A stretch of 64,000 nt of DNA, from the NCBI RefSeq assembly GCF_004135735.1, contig NZ_CP012670.1:310001-374000 (forward strand). The letters are read 5' to 3'. The stretch is from Sorangium cellulosum. GTDB lineage: Bacteria > Myxococcota_A > Polyangia > Polyangiales > Polyangiaceae. This document shows, in pieces, positions 43,714 to 52,057 of this stretch (position 1 is its first letter; every line of letters begins with the position of its first letter). Made by a program: the position numbers and the translations under genes. Under the pieces are notes generated by a model. The model was not told the DNA's origin. It worked only from the letters and a program-made list of their open reading frames with translations, and did no database searches.

Positions 43714-44559
43714 TCATGACGGGAAAATCCCCGCGTCTCGCAGCATCGTGCTTACATCGCCTCCGTAATCCTGCCTGGCCTCGATGCGCGCCTCGGGCGC
43801 CAGGTCGCGTGCGATTCGCATCGCCTCCAGCAATGTCTTCTTGTCTGCCCAGACTGTGGTGAGCGGCCCGCCCGCGTAAGCAGCGGCGATCTCTTCGATG
43901 AACACGTCGTCATTTCGAAAGCGTGCGCAGAGGCCGTCGGACGCTTCCTCGACGAGCGCGGCCGACAGTGCTCTCGCGATCTCGGCTGCGATGGAAGCAC
44001 GCACGCTTGCCTCGAAGCTCGGCGGGCACTCCTGCGGCATCTCATAGGTTTCCCACCACAGCGCGATCGACTCCAGGAGTGTGTGCCCTCCACCGGCTGC
44101 GGCGCGCAGCGCATCGTCGTTCCACTGATAACCGTAAATGACGCCTGTCTCGTCGATGTACAGATCGCCGATGCCGTGCCAGTGTCCGACAGGGAGGAGG
44201 GGCATGTCTCTCCACCGGACGTGTGGCCAGCTTCCGTCGGTCTCGAGCGTCTTTGCGTGCTCGTCGACTGAATACCGCCCTGTTTCTCTCTGGTGTAGAA
44301 GGGCCTGGAAAGTGCCCAGTAGAAGCACTGTTTCGTCTGGCGACGACAGGATGCCACCGAACGCCTCTTCGAGATCGAGCGCCGAGGTGAAGGTCGGCAG
44401 CTCCTCGCGCTCCAGTACGTGAAGGAGCGCCTCGCGAGAGCACGTGCGTGCGGGATCGTACAGCATTCCTTCCGTGTCCAGGTAGAGCCGTACGCGCCTC
44501 GACATGCGCCTTGTCATGATCTTCGAAGAGGCGCGGAGCGGAGATGTGTGCGTATTCAT
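43714..44559 (-). CDS. Candidate immunity protein, SUKH-3-like
   Basis: A 281-residue protein whose ATG overlaps the RHS toxin stop as ATGA, the usual toxin-then-immunity layout. An N-terminal 'RRVRLYLDTEGMLYDPARTC' is followed by 'TFTSALDLEEAFGGILSS' (about 55-75), a SUKH-like central part 'MPLLPVGHWHGIGDLYIDE' and 'TGVIYGYQWNDDALRAA' (about 118-155) and 'LLESIALWWETYEM'. The remaining 100 residues are unrecognised. SUKH-family proteins are common immunity proteins for RHS-type toxins. Its codon use is less GC-rich than the cobalamin genes on both sides, consistent with recent acquisition. Confidence 0.65.
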   Translation of the reverse strand: MNTHTSPLRASSKIMTRRMSRRVRLYLDTEGMLYDPARTCSREALLHVLEREELPTFTSALDLEEAFGGILSSPDETVLLLGTFQALLHQRETGRYSVDEHAKTLETDGSWPHVRWRDMPLLPVGHWHGIGDLYIDETGVIYGYQWNDDALRAAAGGGHTLLESIALWWETYEMPQECPPSFEASVRASIAAEIARALSAALVEEASDGLCARFRNDDVFIEEIAAAYAGGPLTTVWADKKTLLEAMRIARDLAPEARIEARQDYGGDVSTMLRDAGIFPS

Positions 44560-47282
44560 ATGCGCGTCCAACCTGTCGAGCTGTCATGTCGCCATGCACC
44601 GAGGTTCTGTTCGGCGAATCCAGCGTGAGCTGCAGGATTGATGCCTCGGTTGCGGCTCGGCTCCCAAGTCGAAGATGGGTGTGCCGGTGGGCTGAAATCA
44701 GGGTTGGGACGCGCGGATGATGGCGGTAGTGCAGCGACTACGGCAGGATGAAGTGGGGCCTTGCTTCCGCTGTTGCGCGTGATGGTTCGCCCGTCTTTTC
44801 GTGTGATGGTGCACTTCATCCTGCCATCGATATCCACCCAGTCCGCTGGGTGATTGTCGACATACGCGTACGGCTTGAGGCTCGCCCCGATCCCGATCGG
44901 CTCCGGGCTGAGGTACTCCCCGGCCTCCGGATCGTAGTACCTGTGCCAGTTGCAGTGGAGCCCCGTCTCCTCGTCGGCGTACTGCCCTGGAAGCCGCAGC
45001 GGCGTGATTCCCGCCTGCTCTGTCGGCACGTCCCCGTACAGCCCCGCCGCGATCTCCGCGGCGATTCGCCCATCTCCCTCGACCAGCGCCTCGGGGAAGC
45101 CGTTCACCCCGTGCACGAAGTACCGGAGCGCCCCCGTCGCGCCGTCGATCTGCGCCAGCGGCAACAGGCTCTCGGGCAGCGTCGCATAGCGCCGCTCCTC
45201 CACGACGGGCTCGCCCGCCTCCAGCGCCCGCTCGCAGCGCTCGTGCACCAGCACGTCCCCACGCCACGCATACCGGGTCACGCGCTCGACCTTCCCGGCG
45301 AGCGCCACGCGCTTCTCGATCCTGCGGCCGAAGGCGTCGTACGCAAAGGTGATCGTCTGCCCCTCCGGCGCTCGCACCTCCAGCAGCCGCCCATCGGCGC
45401 TCCATTCGTATCGCCAGACGCGCTCGTCTCCGCCGTCGTGCCCGCTCACGCGCTTCTCGACGACGTCGCCGCGCTCGCTGTACGCATAGCGCACGGTCTC
45501 TCGTCCCGTCGTGCGCGTCGTCAACCGCCCTCCAGGCCCGTAGGTCCGCCGCTCGCCCGCCCGCTCGAGATCTCCCGCCGCGGTGAACGCGAACCGCTCT
45601 GCCACCTTGCCGGCCTTGCGCCGCTCGAGGACGCGGCCGTTCCCGTCGCGGCGCATCTCTCCCATCTTCCCGCCGAGGTCCTCGTCGGCGCGCAGCAGCC
45701 CTGCGGGCGACCACGCATACGCCCGGCGCCAGGTCTCCGGCGCCTCGAGCGGCCCGACCCAGGCGGGCTCACCGGGCTCGACGCGCGGCGCTGTCGGTTT
45801 GCCAAGCACGCGCTGCCGCGCCATCAGCCCCTCGGCGTTGACCTCGGTCGCGATCTTTCCGCCGCCGGGCAGGAGCCGCTCGACCTCGTAGCCCCCTGCA
45901 TCGTACGTGAAGCGCAGCGGCTCGCCCTGGTCGCCCACCCGCACCGCGACCGGCCGCCCCATCACGTCACGTTGCACGCTCAGGTCACCGCCCGGTCCGC
46001 GCACGCAAACGGCCTTGCCCATCACGTCGTAGGTCCACGCGAAGGCCGCGAGCACCTCGCCACCCCGCCGCGTCGCCTCGGTGAGCACCCGGCCGCGCGC
46101 ATCGTAGGTGTACGCGCATTCGACGTCGCCGCTTGCCGCGCGCTCGAGCCTCCCGAGGGGATCGTAGTCGAACACCTCCTCGCGCCCATCCGAGGTGCTG
46201 CGCTTGACGATCCTTCCGAGCGCGTCGTACTCGACGTCGACCGCGGCGAGGCCGCACCGGATCCGCGTGATCCTGCCCTGCAGATCGAGCCGGTAGTCGA
46301 TCTCCCGCCGATCGAAGGTCCGCTCGCCGGTGATGCGCCCCTCGCCATCGCGCTCGATCCGGTGCTCCTCGCCCGCCTCGTTGACCGTGCGCACCAGGTC
46401 CTGCTCGCGATCGTAGCGGTACCGGACCTTGGTCCCATCAGGCCGCACCAGCTCGGTGACCATGTGGAACCCGCCCCAGCGCAGCGTGGTCGTGCGCCCG
46501 TCGGCGTCCGTGATCCTGCTCAGGTTCCCGTCGGCGTCGAAGTCGTACCGCGTCACCGCGCCACCGGGCCCGAACACCGCGCAGAGTCTGCCGCAGGCGT
46601 CGTAGGCGAAGCGGGTCTCGTTCCCCCGCGCGTCGGTGAAGCCCATCACCCGGCCGAGGAAGTCGTGGCGGATGCGCCGCTCGCTGCCGTCGGGCTCGAC
46701 GACGCGCACGCGGTTTCCGAGCGCGTCGTACTCCATGCGCGTCTGTCTGCCGTTGGGCAAAGTCGCGCCTGTGAGCAAGCCGCGGCTGTCGTACGCGAAG
46801 CCCACGACGAAGCCCGCGTCGTCGTGGACGGCGACCACGTTGCCGCGCGCGTCGCGCTCGTAGCGCGCGGCGCCGCCGAGCGCGTCGGTCACGGCCGAGA
46901 CGAAGCCGCGCGCGTCGTGCTCGTAGCAGGTGCGGTTGCCCATGGGGTCGATCTCGGCCACGAGCCGCCCCTCGGCGTCGCGCTCCCAGTGGAAGACGTG
47001 TCGTAGCGCATCCTCGTACTCGAGCAGCGCGCCCGCGTCGTCGTAGCGGAAGGTGTGCACGCCGCTGCCGCCGCCCCAGACCATCCTGTCGAGCTTGCCG
47101 AAGGCGTTGCCGTCGACGCGGCGGATGGCGCGCGAGGTGATCACCTCCGTGAGCGCGCCGCCGTGATGCTCGATCTTCGCGTGCAGGAATCCCTTTGCCG
47201 GCGAGCCGTCGCTCAGCGTCTCCGGCGCGCCGTCATCGAGCGCGTCGTTGCCCATGTTGGGGATGGGAGCTGTTCGTGCCAT
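44556..47282 (-). CDS. RHS repeat toxin (second RHS protein)
   Basis: A 908-residue RHS protein starting 'MARTAPIPN', the same N-terminal tag as the RHS gene at 12332, but jumping almost directly into the repeats: the Gly linker and the DUF6531-type entry are missing. YD/RHS repeats run from about 60 to 770. The core end reads 'GLHCNWHRYYDPEAGEYLSP' and 'YVDNHPADWVDIDG' (to 820), followed by an 88-residue variable tail (821-908) beginning 'RMKCTITRKDGRTITRN' and ending 'AWRHDSSTGWTRI'. The tail matches no toxin family I know and is quite short. Inserted between DUF3209 and the FNR gene, same strand as the cobalamin operon. Confidence 0.85.
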   Translation of the reverse strand: MARTAPIPNMGNDALDDGAPETLSDGSPAKGFLHAKIEHHGGALTEVITSRAIRRVDGNAFGKLDRMVWGGGSGVHTFRYDDAGALLEYEDALRHVFHWERDAEGRLVAEIDPMGNRTCYEHDARGFVSAVTDALGGAARYERDARGNVVAVHDDAGFVVGFAYDSRGLLTGATLPNGRQTRMEYDALGNRVRVVEPDGSERRIRHDFLGRVMGFTDARGNETRFAYDACGRLCAVFGPGGAVTRYDFDADGNLSRITDADGRTTTLRWGGFHMVTELVRPDGTKVRYRYDREQDLVRTVNEAGEEHRIERDGEGRITGERTFDRREIDYRLDLQGRITRIRCGLAAVDVEYDALGRIVKRSTSDGREEVFDYDPLGRLERAASGDVECAYTYDARGRVLTEATRRGGEVLAAFAWTYDVMGKAVCVRGPGGDLSVQRDVMGRPVAVRVGDQGEPLRFTYDAGGYEVERLLPGGGKIATEVNAEGLMARQRVLGKPTAPRVEPGEPAWVGPLEAPETWRRAYAWSPAGLLRADEDLGGKMGEMRRDGNGRVLERRKAGKVAERFAFTAAGDLERAGERRTYGPGGRLTTRTTGRETVRYAYSERGDVVEKRVSGHDGGDERVWRYEWSADGRLLEVRAPEGQTITFAYDAFGRRIEKRVALAGKVERVTRYAWRGDVLVHERCERALEAGEPVVEERRYATLPESLLPLAQIDGATGALRYFVHGVNGFPEALVEGDGRIAAEIAAGLYGDVPTEQAGITPLRLPGQYADEETGLHCNWHRYYDPEAGEYLSPEPIGIGASLKPYAYVDNHPADWVDIDGRMKCTITRKDGRTITRNSGSKAPLHPAVVAALPPSSARPNPDFSPPAHPSSTWEPSRNRGINPAAHAGFAEQNLGAWRHDSSTGWTRI

Positions 47283-47347
47283 TCGCGTATGCTCGATTAC
47301 GAGATGCGCCGGTCGCAAGCCGGTGCGGTAGCAACTCGTTGGCCCGT

Positions 47348-47500
47348 GCGTCCCCACGGGCGGCTGCACGCCGGGGCGCGTCCCCCCACGAGCGGCTGCA
47401 CGCCGGAGGGCGTCCCCCCACGGGCGGCCGCACGCCGGAGGGCGTCCCCCCACGGGCGGCTGCACGCCGGGGCGCGTCCCCCCACGCGCGCCGGTCCCCC
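47348..47500. repeat. 32-bp tandem repeat upstream of RHS2
   Basis: Units starting GCGTCCCCCCACGGGCGG and including GCACGCCGGAG recur at 47378, 47410, 47442 and 47474 (period 32), with a shorter unit at 47348. They fill about half of the 323-bp gap between the DUF3209 stop and the RHS start. The period is not a multiple of three, and there are no spacers. Confidence 0.8.
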
Positions 47501-47605
47501 GGGGCGCGTCGGCGACGCGGCGGCGGTCCCCCGGGGCCCGTCGGCGACGCGGCGACGCAGGCGGGCGTCGGCCGATGTCCACCTCTTCGCAGGGCACGTC
47601 GTACC

Positions 47606-47980
47606 TCACTCCGCCGGGTAGATCTCGTGCACGAAGTCGTGCATCTCCTCGAGCTCGCGGTAGAGGCGCGCGAGCCCGTCGACCTGGGCGCGCAGGTCGA
47701 GCTCGACCTGCTTCGTCAGGATGAGCAGCGACCTGAGGTACGCGAGCTTCGCGTCGCCCGCCGGCGTCCGCGCGACCTTCTCCTGGAGCTCCGAGAGCGA
47801 CCCCTCGAACAGCCGCGAGAGGCTCCGGAGATCCCCGGCGCGCAGCATCGCCGAGATCGGCCCCGGCGCCTCCGCGGCGGGGCCGAGCTCCGCGAGCTCG
47901 TGCGCGCGCTCCCCGGGATCGTCGACGCCCAGGATGTTCATGAGCCCAAGGCGCAGCGCTGCGATTTCATGACATGCCAT
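47606..47980 (-). CDS. DUF3209 family protein
   Basis: A 124-residue helical protein, starting 'MACHEIAALRLGLMNILGVD' after a strong GGAGAGG site, continuing 'ELGPAAEAPGPISAMLRAGD' and ending 'ELEEMHDFVHEIYPAE'. DUF3209 members recur next to cbiX in cobalamin loci; the conserved Cys3/His4 at the start and the His near the end could bind metal, suggesting cobalt handling or partnership with CbiX, but no function is established. It lies 23 bases after cbiX. The RHS insertion begins just beyond it. Confidence 0.85.
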   Translation of the reverse strand: MACHEIAALRLGLMNILGVDDPGERAHELAELGPAAEAPGPISAMLRAGDLRSLSRLFEGSLSELQEKVARTPAGDAKLAYLRSLLILTKQVELDLRAQVDGLARLYRELEEMHDFVHEIYPAE

Positions 47981-48003
47981 GTCGGTCCTCTCCTGCTCAT
48001 CCC

Positions 48004-49191
48004 TCATTGCATGATGTCGTCGACGAGCCGCGCCACCAGGCGATCGCCGAGCAGGTGCTCCTCCACGACGTCCCTCGCGTCCTCCTCGCGGACGCCCCGG
48101 TACCAGACCCCGTCGGGGTAGACGGCGACCGTCGGCCCCTCGCCGCAGCGGCCCATGCACGACGTCCGCGTCACGCGGATCTCCCGCTGCTGGCCGGCCT
48201 GCTTCACGCGCCGGCGCAGCGCCTCGAGCAAGGCCAGGCTGCCGCGGTCCACGCAGTCGGCGTTGCCGCAGACCAGGACGTGCTTGCGCAGCGAGCGGTG
48301 CGCGTGCGGGTGGTTCGACGCCTGCGTGTGCGTCAGCGTGTGGCGCACGCTGTAGAGCATCGCCTTGAGCCCGCCGACCTCCCGCGCGAGCCCGGGCAGC
48401 GCCGTGCGGTACATGCACGTGTCGCACGGCAGCGGCGCCTCGCCGGCGAGCGCCTGGCGCGCGCGCTCGTCGAGGAGCCCGTAGAGCGCGCCCGACCGGC
48501 CGAGGTGCGGCGCGAGCGCCGCGCGGATCCACGGGTACGTCGCCGCGAAGCGCTCGACCTGCCCGGCCAGCTTCGTCATGAGCCGCCCCGCGAAGAGGAA
48601 GTACGGCAGCACCACGACGCGCTCGGGCCGCTGGCGCGCCACGCGCTCGAGCGTCTCCTCGACCGACGGCCGCGTGACGCCGATGAACGTCGGCTCGACC
48701 AGGGAGAGCCCCCGGCCCTCGCCGATGAGGCGCGCCATCTTGCAGTGGTCGCCGTTCGCGTCCGGATCGCTCGACCCGCGCCCGACCACGACGAGCGCGG
48801 TCCTGGCCCGGGCCGCCGGGTCGTCCGGCAGGGCGGCCCGGGCGCGCTCGAACGCCAGCTCCGCGAGCGCCGGGTGCACGCCGAGGTGGCGCGCCGCCGA
48901 GAAGCGCACGCCCGGGAACGCGGCCCGCGCCCTCTCCAGCGCGAGCGGGATGTCGTTCTTCACGTGGCCCGCCGCGTACAGGAACAGCGGCACCACCGCC
49001 ACCCGGGCGACCTCTGCCGCGAGCGCCGCGAGCGCGTCGTCGAGGTACGGCGTCGCGAGCTCGATGTACCCGTGCCGCACGAGCACGTCGGGCCGCGCCG
49101 CGCGGTAGTCGGCCACGAGCGCCTCGAGCTCGGCGTTCGACGCGGCGTCCCGGCTACCGTGGCCGATCAGCAGCAGACCGGTGTCATGCAT
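48004..49191 (-). CDS. cbiX: Sirohydrochlorin cobaltochelatase with C-terminal ferredoxin domain
   Basis: CbiX inserts cobalt into sirohydrochlorin at the start of the early-cobalt route. The 395-residue protein has two chelatase halves: 'LLLIGHGSRDAASNAELEAL' with the metal-binding His (about 5-25), 'VVPLFLYAAGHVKNDIPLAL' (second His, about 66-86), then 'ALVVVGRGSSDPDANGDHCK' and 'VVVLPYFLFAGRLMTKLAGQ'. The C-terminal part (about 300-395) is a thioredoxin-like [2Fe-2S] ferredoxin: 'VLVCGNADCVDRGSLALL' and 'TSCMGRCGEGPTVAVYP', four Cys ligands. The ATG at 49191 overlaps cbiO by 25 bases. Confidence 0.95.
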   Translation of the reverse strand: MHDTGLLLIGHGSRDAASNAELEALVADYRAARPDVLVRHGYIELATPYLDDALAALAAEVARVAVVPLFLYAAGHVKNDIPLALERARAAFPGVRFSAARHLGVHPALAELAFERARAALPDDPAARARTALVVVGRGSSDPDANGDHCKMARLIGEGRGLSLVEPTFIGVTRPSVEETLERVARQRPERVVVLPYFLFAGRLMTKLAGQVERFAATYPWIRAALAPHLGRSGALYGLLDERARQALAGEAPLPCDTCMYRTALPGLAREVGGLKAMLYSVRHTLTHTQASNHPHAHRSLRKHVLVCGNADCVDRGSLALLEALRRRVKQAGQQREIRVTRTSCMGRCGEGPTVAVYPDGVWYRGVREEDARDVVEEHLLGDRLVARLVDDIMQ

Positions 49192-50078
49192 CCGAGCGCC
49201 TCCTCCAGGGTGAGCGGGAGCCCCGCCCGGCCGCCCAGGCCGGCGCGCGGCTCGGCCGCGGCCATCCGGGTCCAGAGCTCCGCGACCCACGGCCGCCGCA
49301 TCCGCGCCCGCTCGAGCAGCTCCCCGCGGCCGAACACCTCCCGCGGCGGGCCGTCCGCGAGGACCCGCCCGTCGCCGAGCAGGACGACGCGATCGCAGAG
49401 CAGCGGCACGAGGTCGACGGCGTGAGTCGCGACGACCAGCGTGGTCCCCCGCTCCGCCGAGAGCGCGCGCAGCGTCCGGCACAGGGCGAGCTCGCCGGCG
49501 GGGTCGAGGCCCGCGGTCGGCTCGTCGAGGAGCAGCACGCGCGGCTGCATCGCGAGCATCCCGGCGATGCACGCGCGCTTGCGCTCCCCGAAGCTCAGCG
49601 CCTCGATGGCCCGGCCCTCGAGGTGCGCGAGCTCCACGGCGGCGAGCGCCGCCCCGGCGCGGCGCCGCGCCTCGCCGTCGGAGAGGCCGAGGTTCCGCGG
49701 GCCGAACAGGACGTCGTCGAGCAGCGTGGCGCCGAGGAGCTGGTCGTCCGGGTCCTGCAGCACGAGCGCCGCGCCCGCGGCGACGGCGTCCGACGGCGAG
49801 GCGACGCGGCGGCCCGCGATCTCGACGCGGCCGCCCGGCGTGGGCAGGAGCCCGACGAGCGCCCGGAGCAGCGCGGTCTTGCCGGCGCCGTTGCCGCCGA
49901 GCACGGCCACGGACGCGCCCGCGGCGACGTCGAGGCGCACGTCGCGGAGCGCCGCCTCCGCGCCGCGGTAGCCGATCGTGGGGGCAACGATCGCGAGCGC
50001 GCCCGCCGCGCTGCTGCCGTCGCGCGCCGTCGCGCCGCTCCCGTGGCGCGCCATCACACTGCTCCCGTCGCGCGCCAT
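49167..50078 (-). CDS. cbiO: Cobalt ECF transporter ATPase
   Basis: The ATP-binding subunit of the CbiMNQO cobalt importer. The 303-residue protein has Walker A 'AVLGGNGAGKTALLRALVG' (about 54-72), Q-loop 'ALVLQDPDDQLLGATLLDDV', signature 'LSFGERKRACIAGML' and Walker B 'RVLLLDEPTAGLDPAGELAL' (about 175-195), H-loop 'VVATHAVDLVPLL'. The N-terminus repeats 'MARDGSS'/'MARHGSG'/'ATARDGSS', a small in-frame duplication; the ATG at 50078 overlaps the cbiQ stop, though 50054 would also work. Confidence 0.95.
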   Translation of the reverse strand: MARDGSSVMARHGSGATARDGSSAAGALAIVAPTIGYRGAEAALRDVRLDVAAGASVAVLGGNGAGKTALLRALVGLLPTPGGRVEIAGRRVASPSDAVAAGAALVLQDPDDQLLGATLLDDVLFGPRNLGLSDGEARRRAGAALAAVELAHLEGRAIEALSFGERKRACIAGMLAMQPRVLLLDEPTAGLDPAGELALCRTLRALSAERGTTLVVATHAVDLVPLLCDRVVLLGDGRVLADGPPREVFGRGELLERARMRRPWVAELWTRMAAAEPRAGLGGRAGLPLTLEEALGCMTPVCC

Positions 50079-50824
50079 CACGCTCCTCCCGCGACGAGGC
50101 TGAGCGCCAGCGCGGCGAGGGCGACGGTGGCGAACGCGAGGTTCGCGGCGGGCGCGCTCGGCCGCAGCCCGGCGACGGGCAGCGTCCCCTGGTAGCCCCG
50201 GAGCTGCATGGCGACGGCGGCGAGCTCGGAGCGCTCCAGCGTCCGCAGCGCCACGACGCCCGCCACCGCGCCGGCCGAGCGCGCGGCGGCGCCCGGGCGC
50301 GCGAACCCGCCGCGGAGCGCGGCGGCGCTCCACGCGCTCTCCGCCGCGCGCTGCAGGACGGAGGCGAAGCGCCGCGCGAGCGCGAGCAGCTCGATCAGCG
50401 CCGCGGGCGCGCCGAGCCCGGCGAGCGCCGCCTCGATCTCGGCGGGCGCGGCGGCGCGGGCGAGCCACCGGAGCAGCGCGGCCGCGGCGAGGACGCGCGC
50501 GCCGATCGTCAGGGCGGCGCGCGCGCCCTCGCGCGTCGCGGCGTCGAGCGGGGGCGCCGCGCCCGCGAGGAGCGGCTCGCCCGGGGTGAAGACGAGCGCG
50601 AGCGCCGCCGCGACCCCGCCGATCCACGCGGCGGGCGCGAACCCGCGGAGGATCGCGGCGGCCGTCACGCCCTGGAGCCGGAGGGCGGCGCACGCGAAGA
50701 GGAGCAGCGCGGCGGGGGTCCTCGGCGAGCGCGCGCCCGCGGCGACGCAGCACGCGGCCACGGCGGCCCCGAGCCGGAGGCGGGGATCGACGTCGCGGAG
50801 CCGGGCCGGGAGGTCAATCCGCAC
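50078..50824 (-). CDS. cbiQ: Cobalt ECF transporter T component
   Basis: CbiQ couples the ATPase to the substrate-binding CbiM. The 248-residue membrane protein has an N-terminal 'DVDPRLRLGAAVAACCVAAG', several hydrophobic helices, the coupling region 'LIELLALARRFASVLQRAAE' (about 140-160) and 'AVAMQLRGYQGTLPVAGLRP' with the Arg-Gly motif typical of T components (about 205-225). Overlaps the cbiN-position gene by 11 bases and shares one base with cbiO. Confidence 0.9.
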   Translation of the reverse strand: MRIDLPARLRDVDPRLRLGAAVAACCVAAGARSPRTPAALLLFACAALRLQGVTAAAILRGFAPAAWIGGVAAALALVFTPGEPLLAGAAPPLDAATREGARAALTIGARVLAAAALLRWLARAAAPAEIEAALAGLGAPAALIELLALARRFASVLQRAAESAWSAAALRGGFARPGAAARSAGAVAGVVALRTLERSELAAVAMQLRGYQGTLPVAGLRPSAPAANLAFATVALAALALSLVAGGA

Positions 50825-51053
50825 GGCCGCCCGCTCCGCCGGCGCCGCCGGCCGGCTGGTCCGCGCGCTCGACGAAGAGCGCGCGCGAGAGGTAGCCGAG
50901 GGCGAAGCCGGCGAGCAGCCCGGCCCAGAGGAACGCGAACAGCAGGAGATCGCCCTCGAGCCCGGCGAAGACCGGCCCGGAGTCGTGGCGCCCCGCGGCC
51001 TCGGCGAAGCGGCCGACCACGGCCTCGTCGACGCCTTCCCACGGGGCGCGCAT
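50814..51053 (-). CDS. Small membrane protein in the cbiN position
   Basis: A 79-residue protein with one clear membrane helix ('DLLLFAFLWAGLLAGFALGY', about 35-55) and a short Gly/Ala tail. It sits between cbiM and cbiQ, overlapping both, exactly where CbiN is found in CbiMNQO operons. Classical CbiN has two membrane helices and a periplasmic loop, so this is either a reduced CbiN or an unrelated accessory subunit. The start at 51053 ('MRAPWEGVDEAVVGRFAEA') overlaps the cbiM stop. Confidence 0.7.
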   Translation of the reverse strand: MRAPWEGVDEAVVGRFAEAAGRHDSGPVFAGLEGDLLLFAFLWAGLLAGFALGYLSRALFVERADQPAGGAGGAGGRAD

Positions 51054-51859
51054 CACGGCGCTCCGGCGGCGACGGGCACGACCCGGAGCCGCTCCAGGAT
51101 GTCGGGCCGCCGGGATCGCAGGAAGACGAGCGCCCCGGCGGTCATGGCCCCCTCGAGCAGGCCGAGCGGTAGCTGGGTGGGGACGAAGGCGAGCGCGACG
51201 CCGGCGAACAGGGCGCCCACCGAGCCGTCGCCCGACAGCCCGAGGGCGAGCTCGAGCGCGGTGGTCGCGTACGTGGCCCAGTCCGAGGCCACGCCGGCCA
51301 GGAACCCCGCGACCCAGAGGCCCGCGCCGCAGCGCTGCGCGGCGCGGAAGGCGAGGTAGCCGGTGAAGGCGCCCGCGATGCCCATCGACGTGACGTCGGC
51401 GCCGAGCGTGGTGAGGCCGCCGTGCGCGAGGAAGAGCGCCTGGAGGAGGAGCGCCACCACGGTGACGAGGACGGTCATCCAGGGGCCGATGAGCACCGCG
51501 GCGAGCCCGGTGCCGCACGGGTGGGAGCACGTCCCCGCGGTCGGCACGGGCACGGGCATGCACGAGATCGCGAAGACGGCGGCGGCGATCAGGCCGACGA
51601 ACGGCTTGTAGAACGCGTCACGCCCGGTGCGCTGCCGGAGCAGGTGCAGGGCGATCGCGACGAACGGCAGGGCGAGCGCGTTCCAGAACGCGCACCAGCC
51701 GAGCGGCAGGACGCCCTCGGCGAGGTGCATCGCGGCCGCGGGCCTCGGCGCGGAGAGCGTCGCGAGGAACACGGCGATGACGAGCCCGGGGCGGCCGGGG
51801 TGACCGATTGGGGCGTTCCGGGTGAATTCCGCACCCGGACGCCACGAAGACGTGCGCAA
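51053..51859 (-). CDS. cbiM: Cobalt ECF transporter substrate-binding component
   Basis: CbiM binds cobalt in the membrane. The core 'MHLAEGVLPLGWCAFWNALA' gives the N-terminal Met-His metal site; other markers are 'CMPVPVPTAGTCSHPCGTGL' and 'HGGLTTLGADVTSMGIAGAF'. Upstream codons 'LVIAVFLATLSAPRPAAA' form a signal peptide whose cleavage would expose Met-His, so the protein likely starts before that core. The TTG at 51859 is preceded by GAGGTG at good spacing and lies 17 bases after the riboswitch aptamer; it is the preferred start (268 residues). Internal ATG 51730 would give the bare 225-residue core. Confidence 0.9.
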   Translation of the reverse strand: MRTSSWRPGAEFTRNAPIGHPGRPGLVIAVFLATLSAPRPAAAMHLAEGVLPLGWCAFWNALALPFVAIALHLLRQRTGRDAFYKPFVGLIAAAVFAISCMPVPVPTAGTCSHPCGTGLAAVLIGPWMTVLVTVVALLLQALFLAHGGLTTLGADVTSMGIAGAFTGYLAFRAAQRCGAGLWVAGFLAGVASDWATYATTALELALGLSGDGSVGALFAGVALAFVPTQLPLGLLEGAMTAGALVFLRSRRPDILERLRVVPVAAGAP

Positions 51860-51876
51860 GCTGCACCTCGTGGAGG

Positions 51877-52057
51877 CTCGGGTAGGTCTCCCGGCTCATG
51901 GGTTCAGGGAGCCTGGTCAGGCTCCCAGCGCTGCTTCCACCTTCCCAGGCCTCTCCTGTGAGGCCCAGTGGTCTTCGGAAGCAGCTCCCCACTCACGGTG
52001 GCGGTACCGCGCCGGATTCACACCGGCTTCCCTGTTATGCCCCTGAGGGCACCCGAG
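51877..52057 (-). promoter_or_regulatory. Cobalamin riboswitch
   Basis: On the minus strand the B12 box GCCGGTGTGAATCCGGC is followed by GCGGTACCGCCACCGTGA and then GGAAGGTGGAAGC and GGGAGACC, the conserved order of cobalamin aptamers. The closing stem P1 pairs CTCGGGT (52057-52051) with ACCCGAG (51883-51877). It lies directly upstream of cbiM; with the ribosome-binding site only a few bases past the aptamer, B12 probably represses by blocking translation initiation, and may also affect transcript elongation. Confidence 0.93.

Noticed and set aside
47348..47500. Possible CRISPR array at 32-bp period
   Set aside because: Direct head-to-tail repeats with no spacers.
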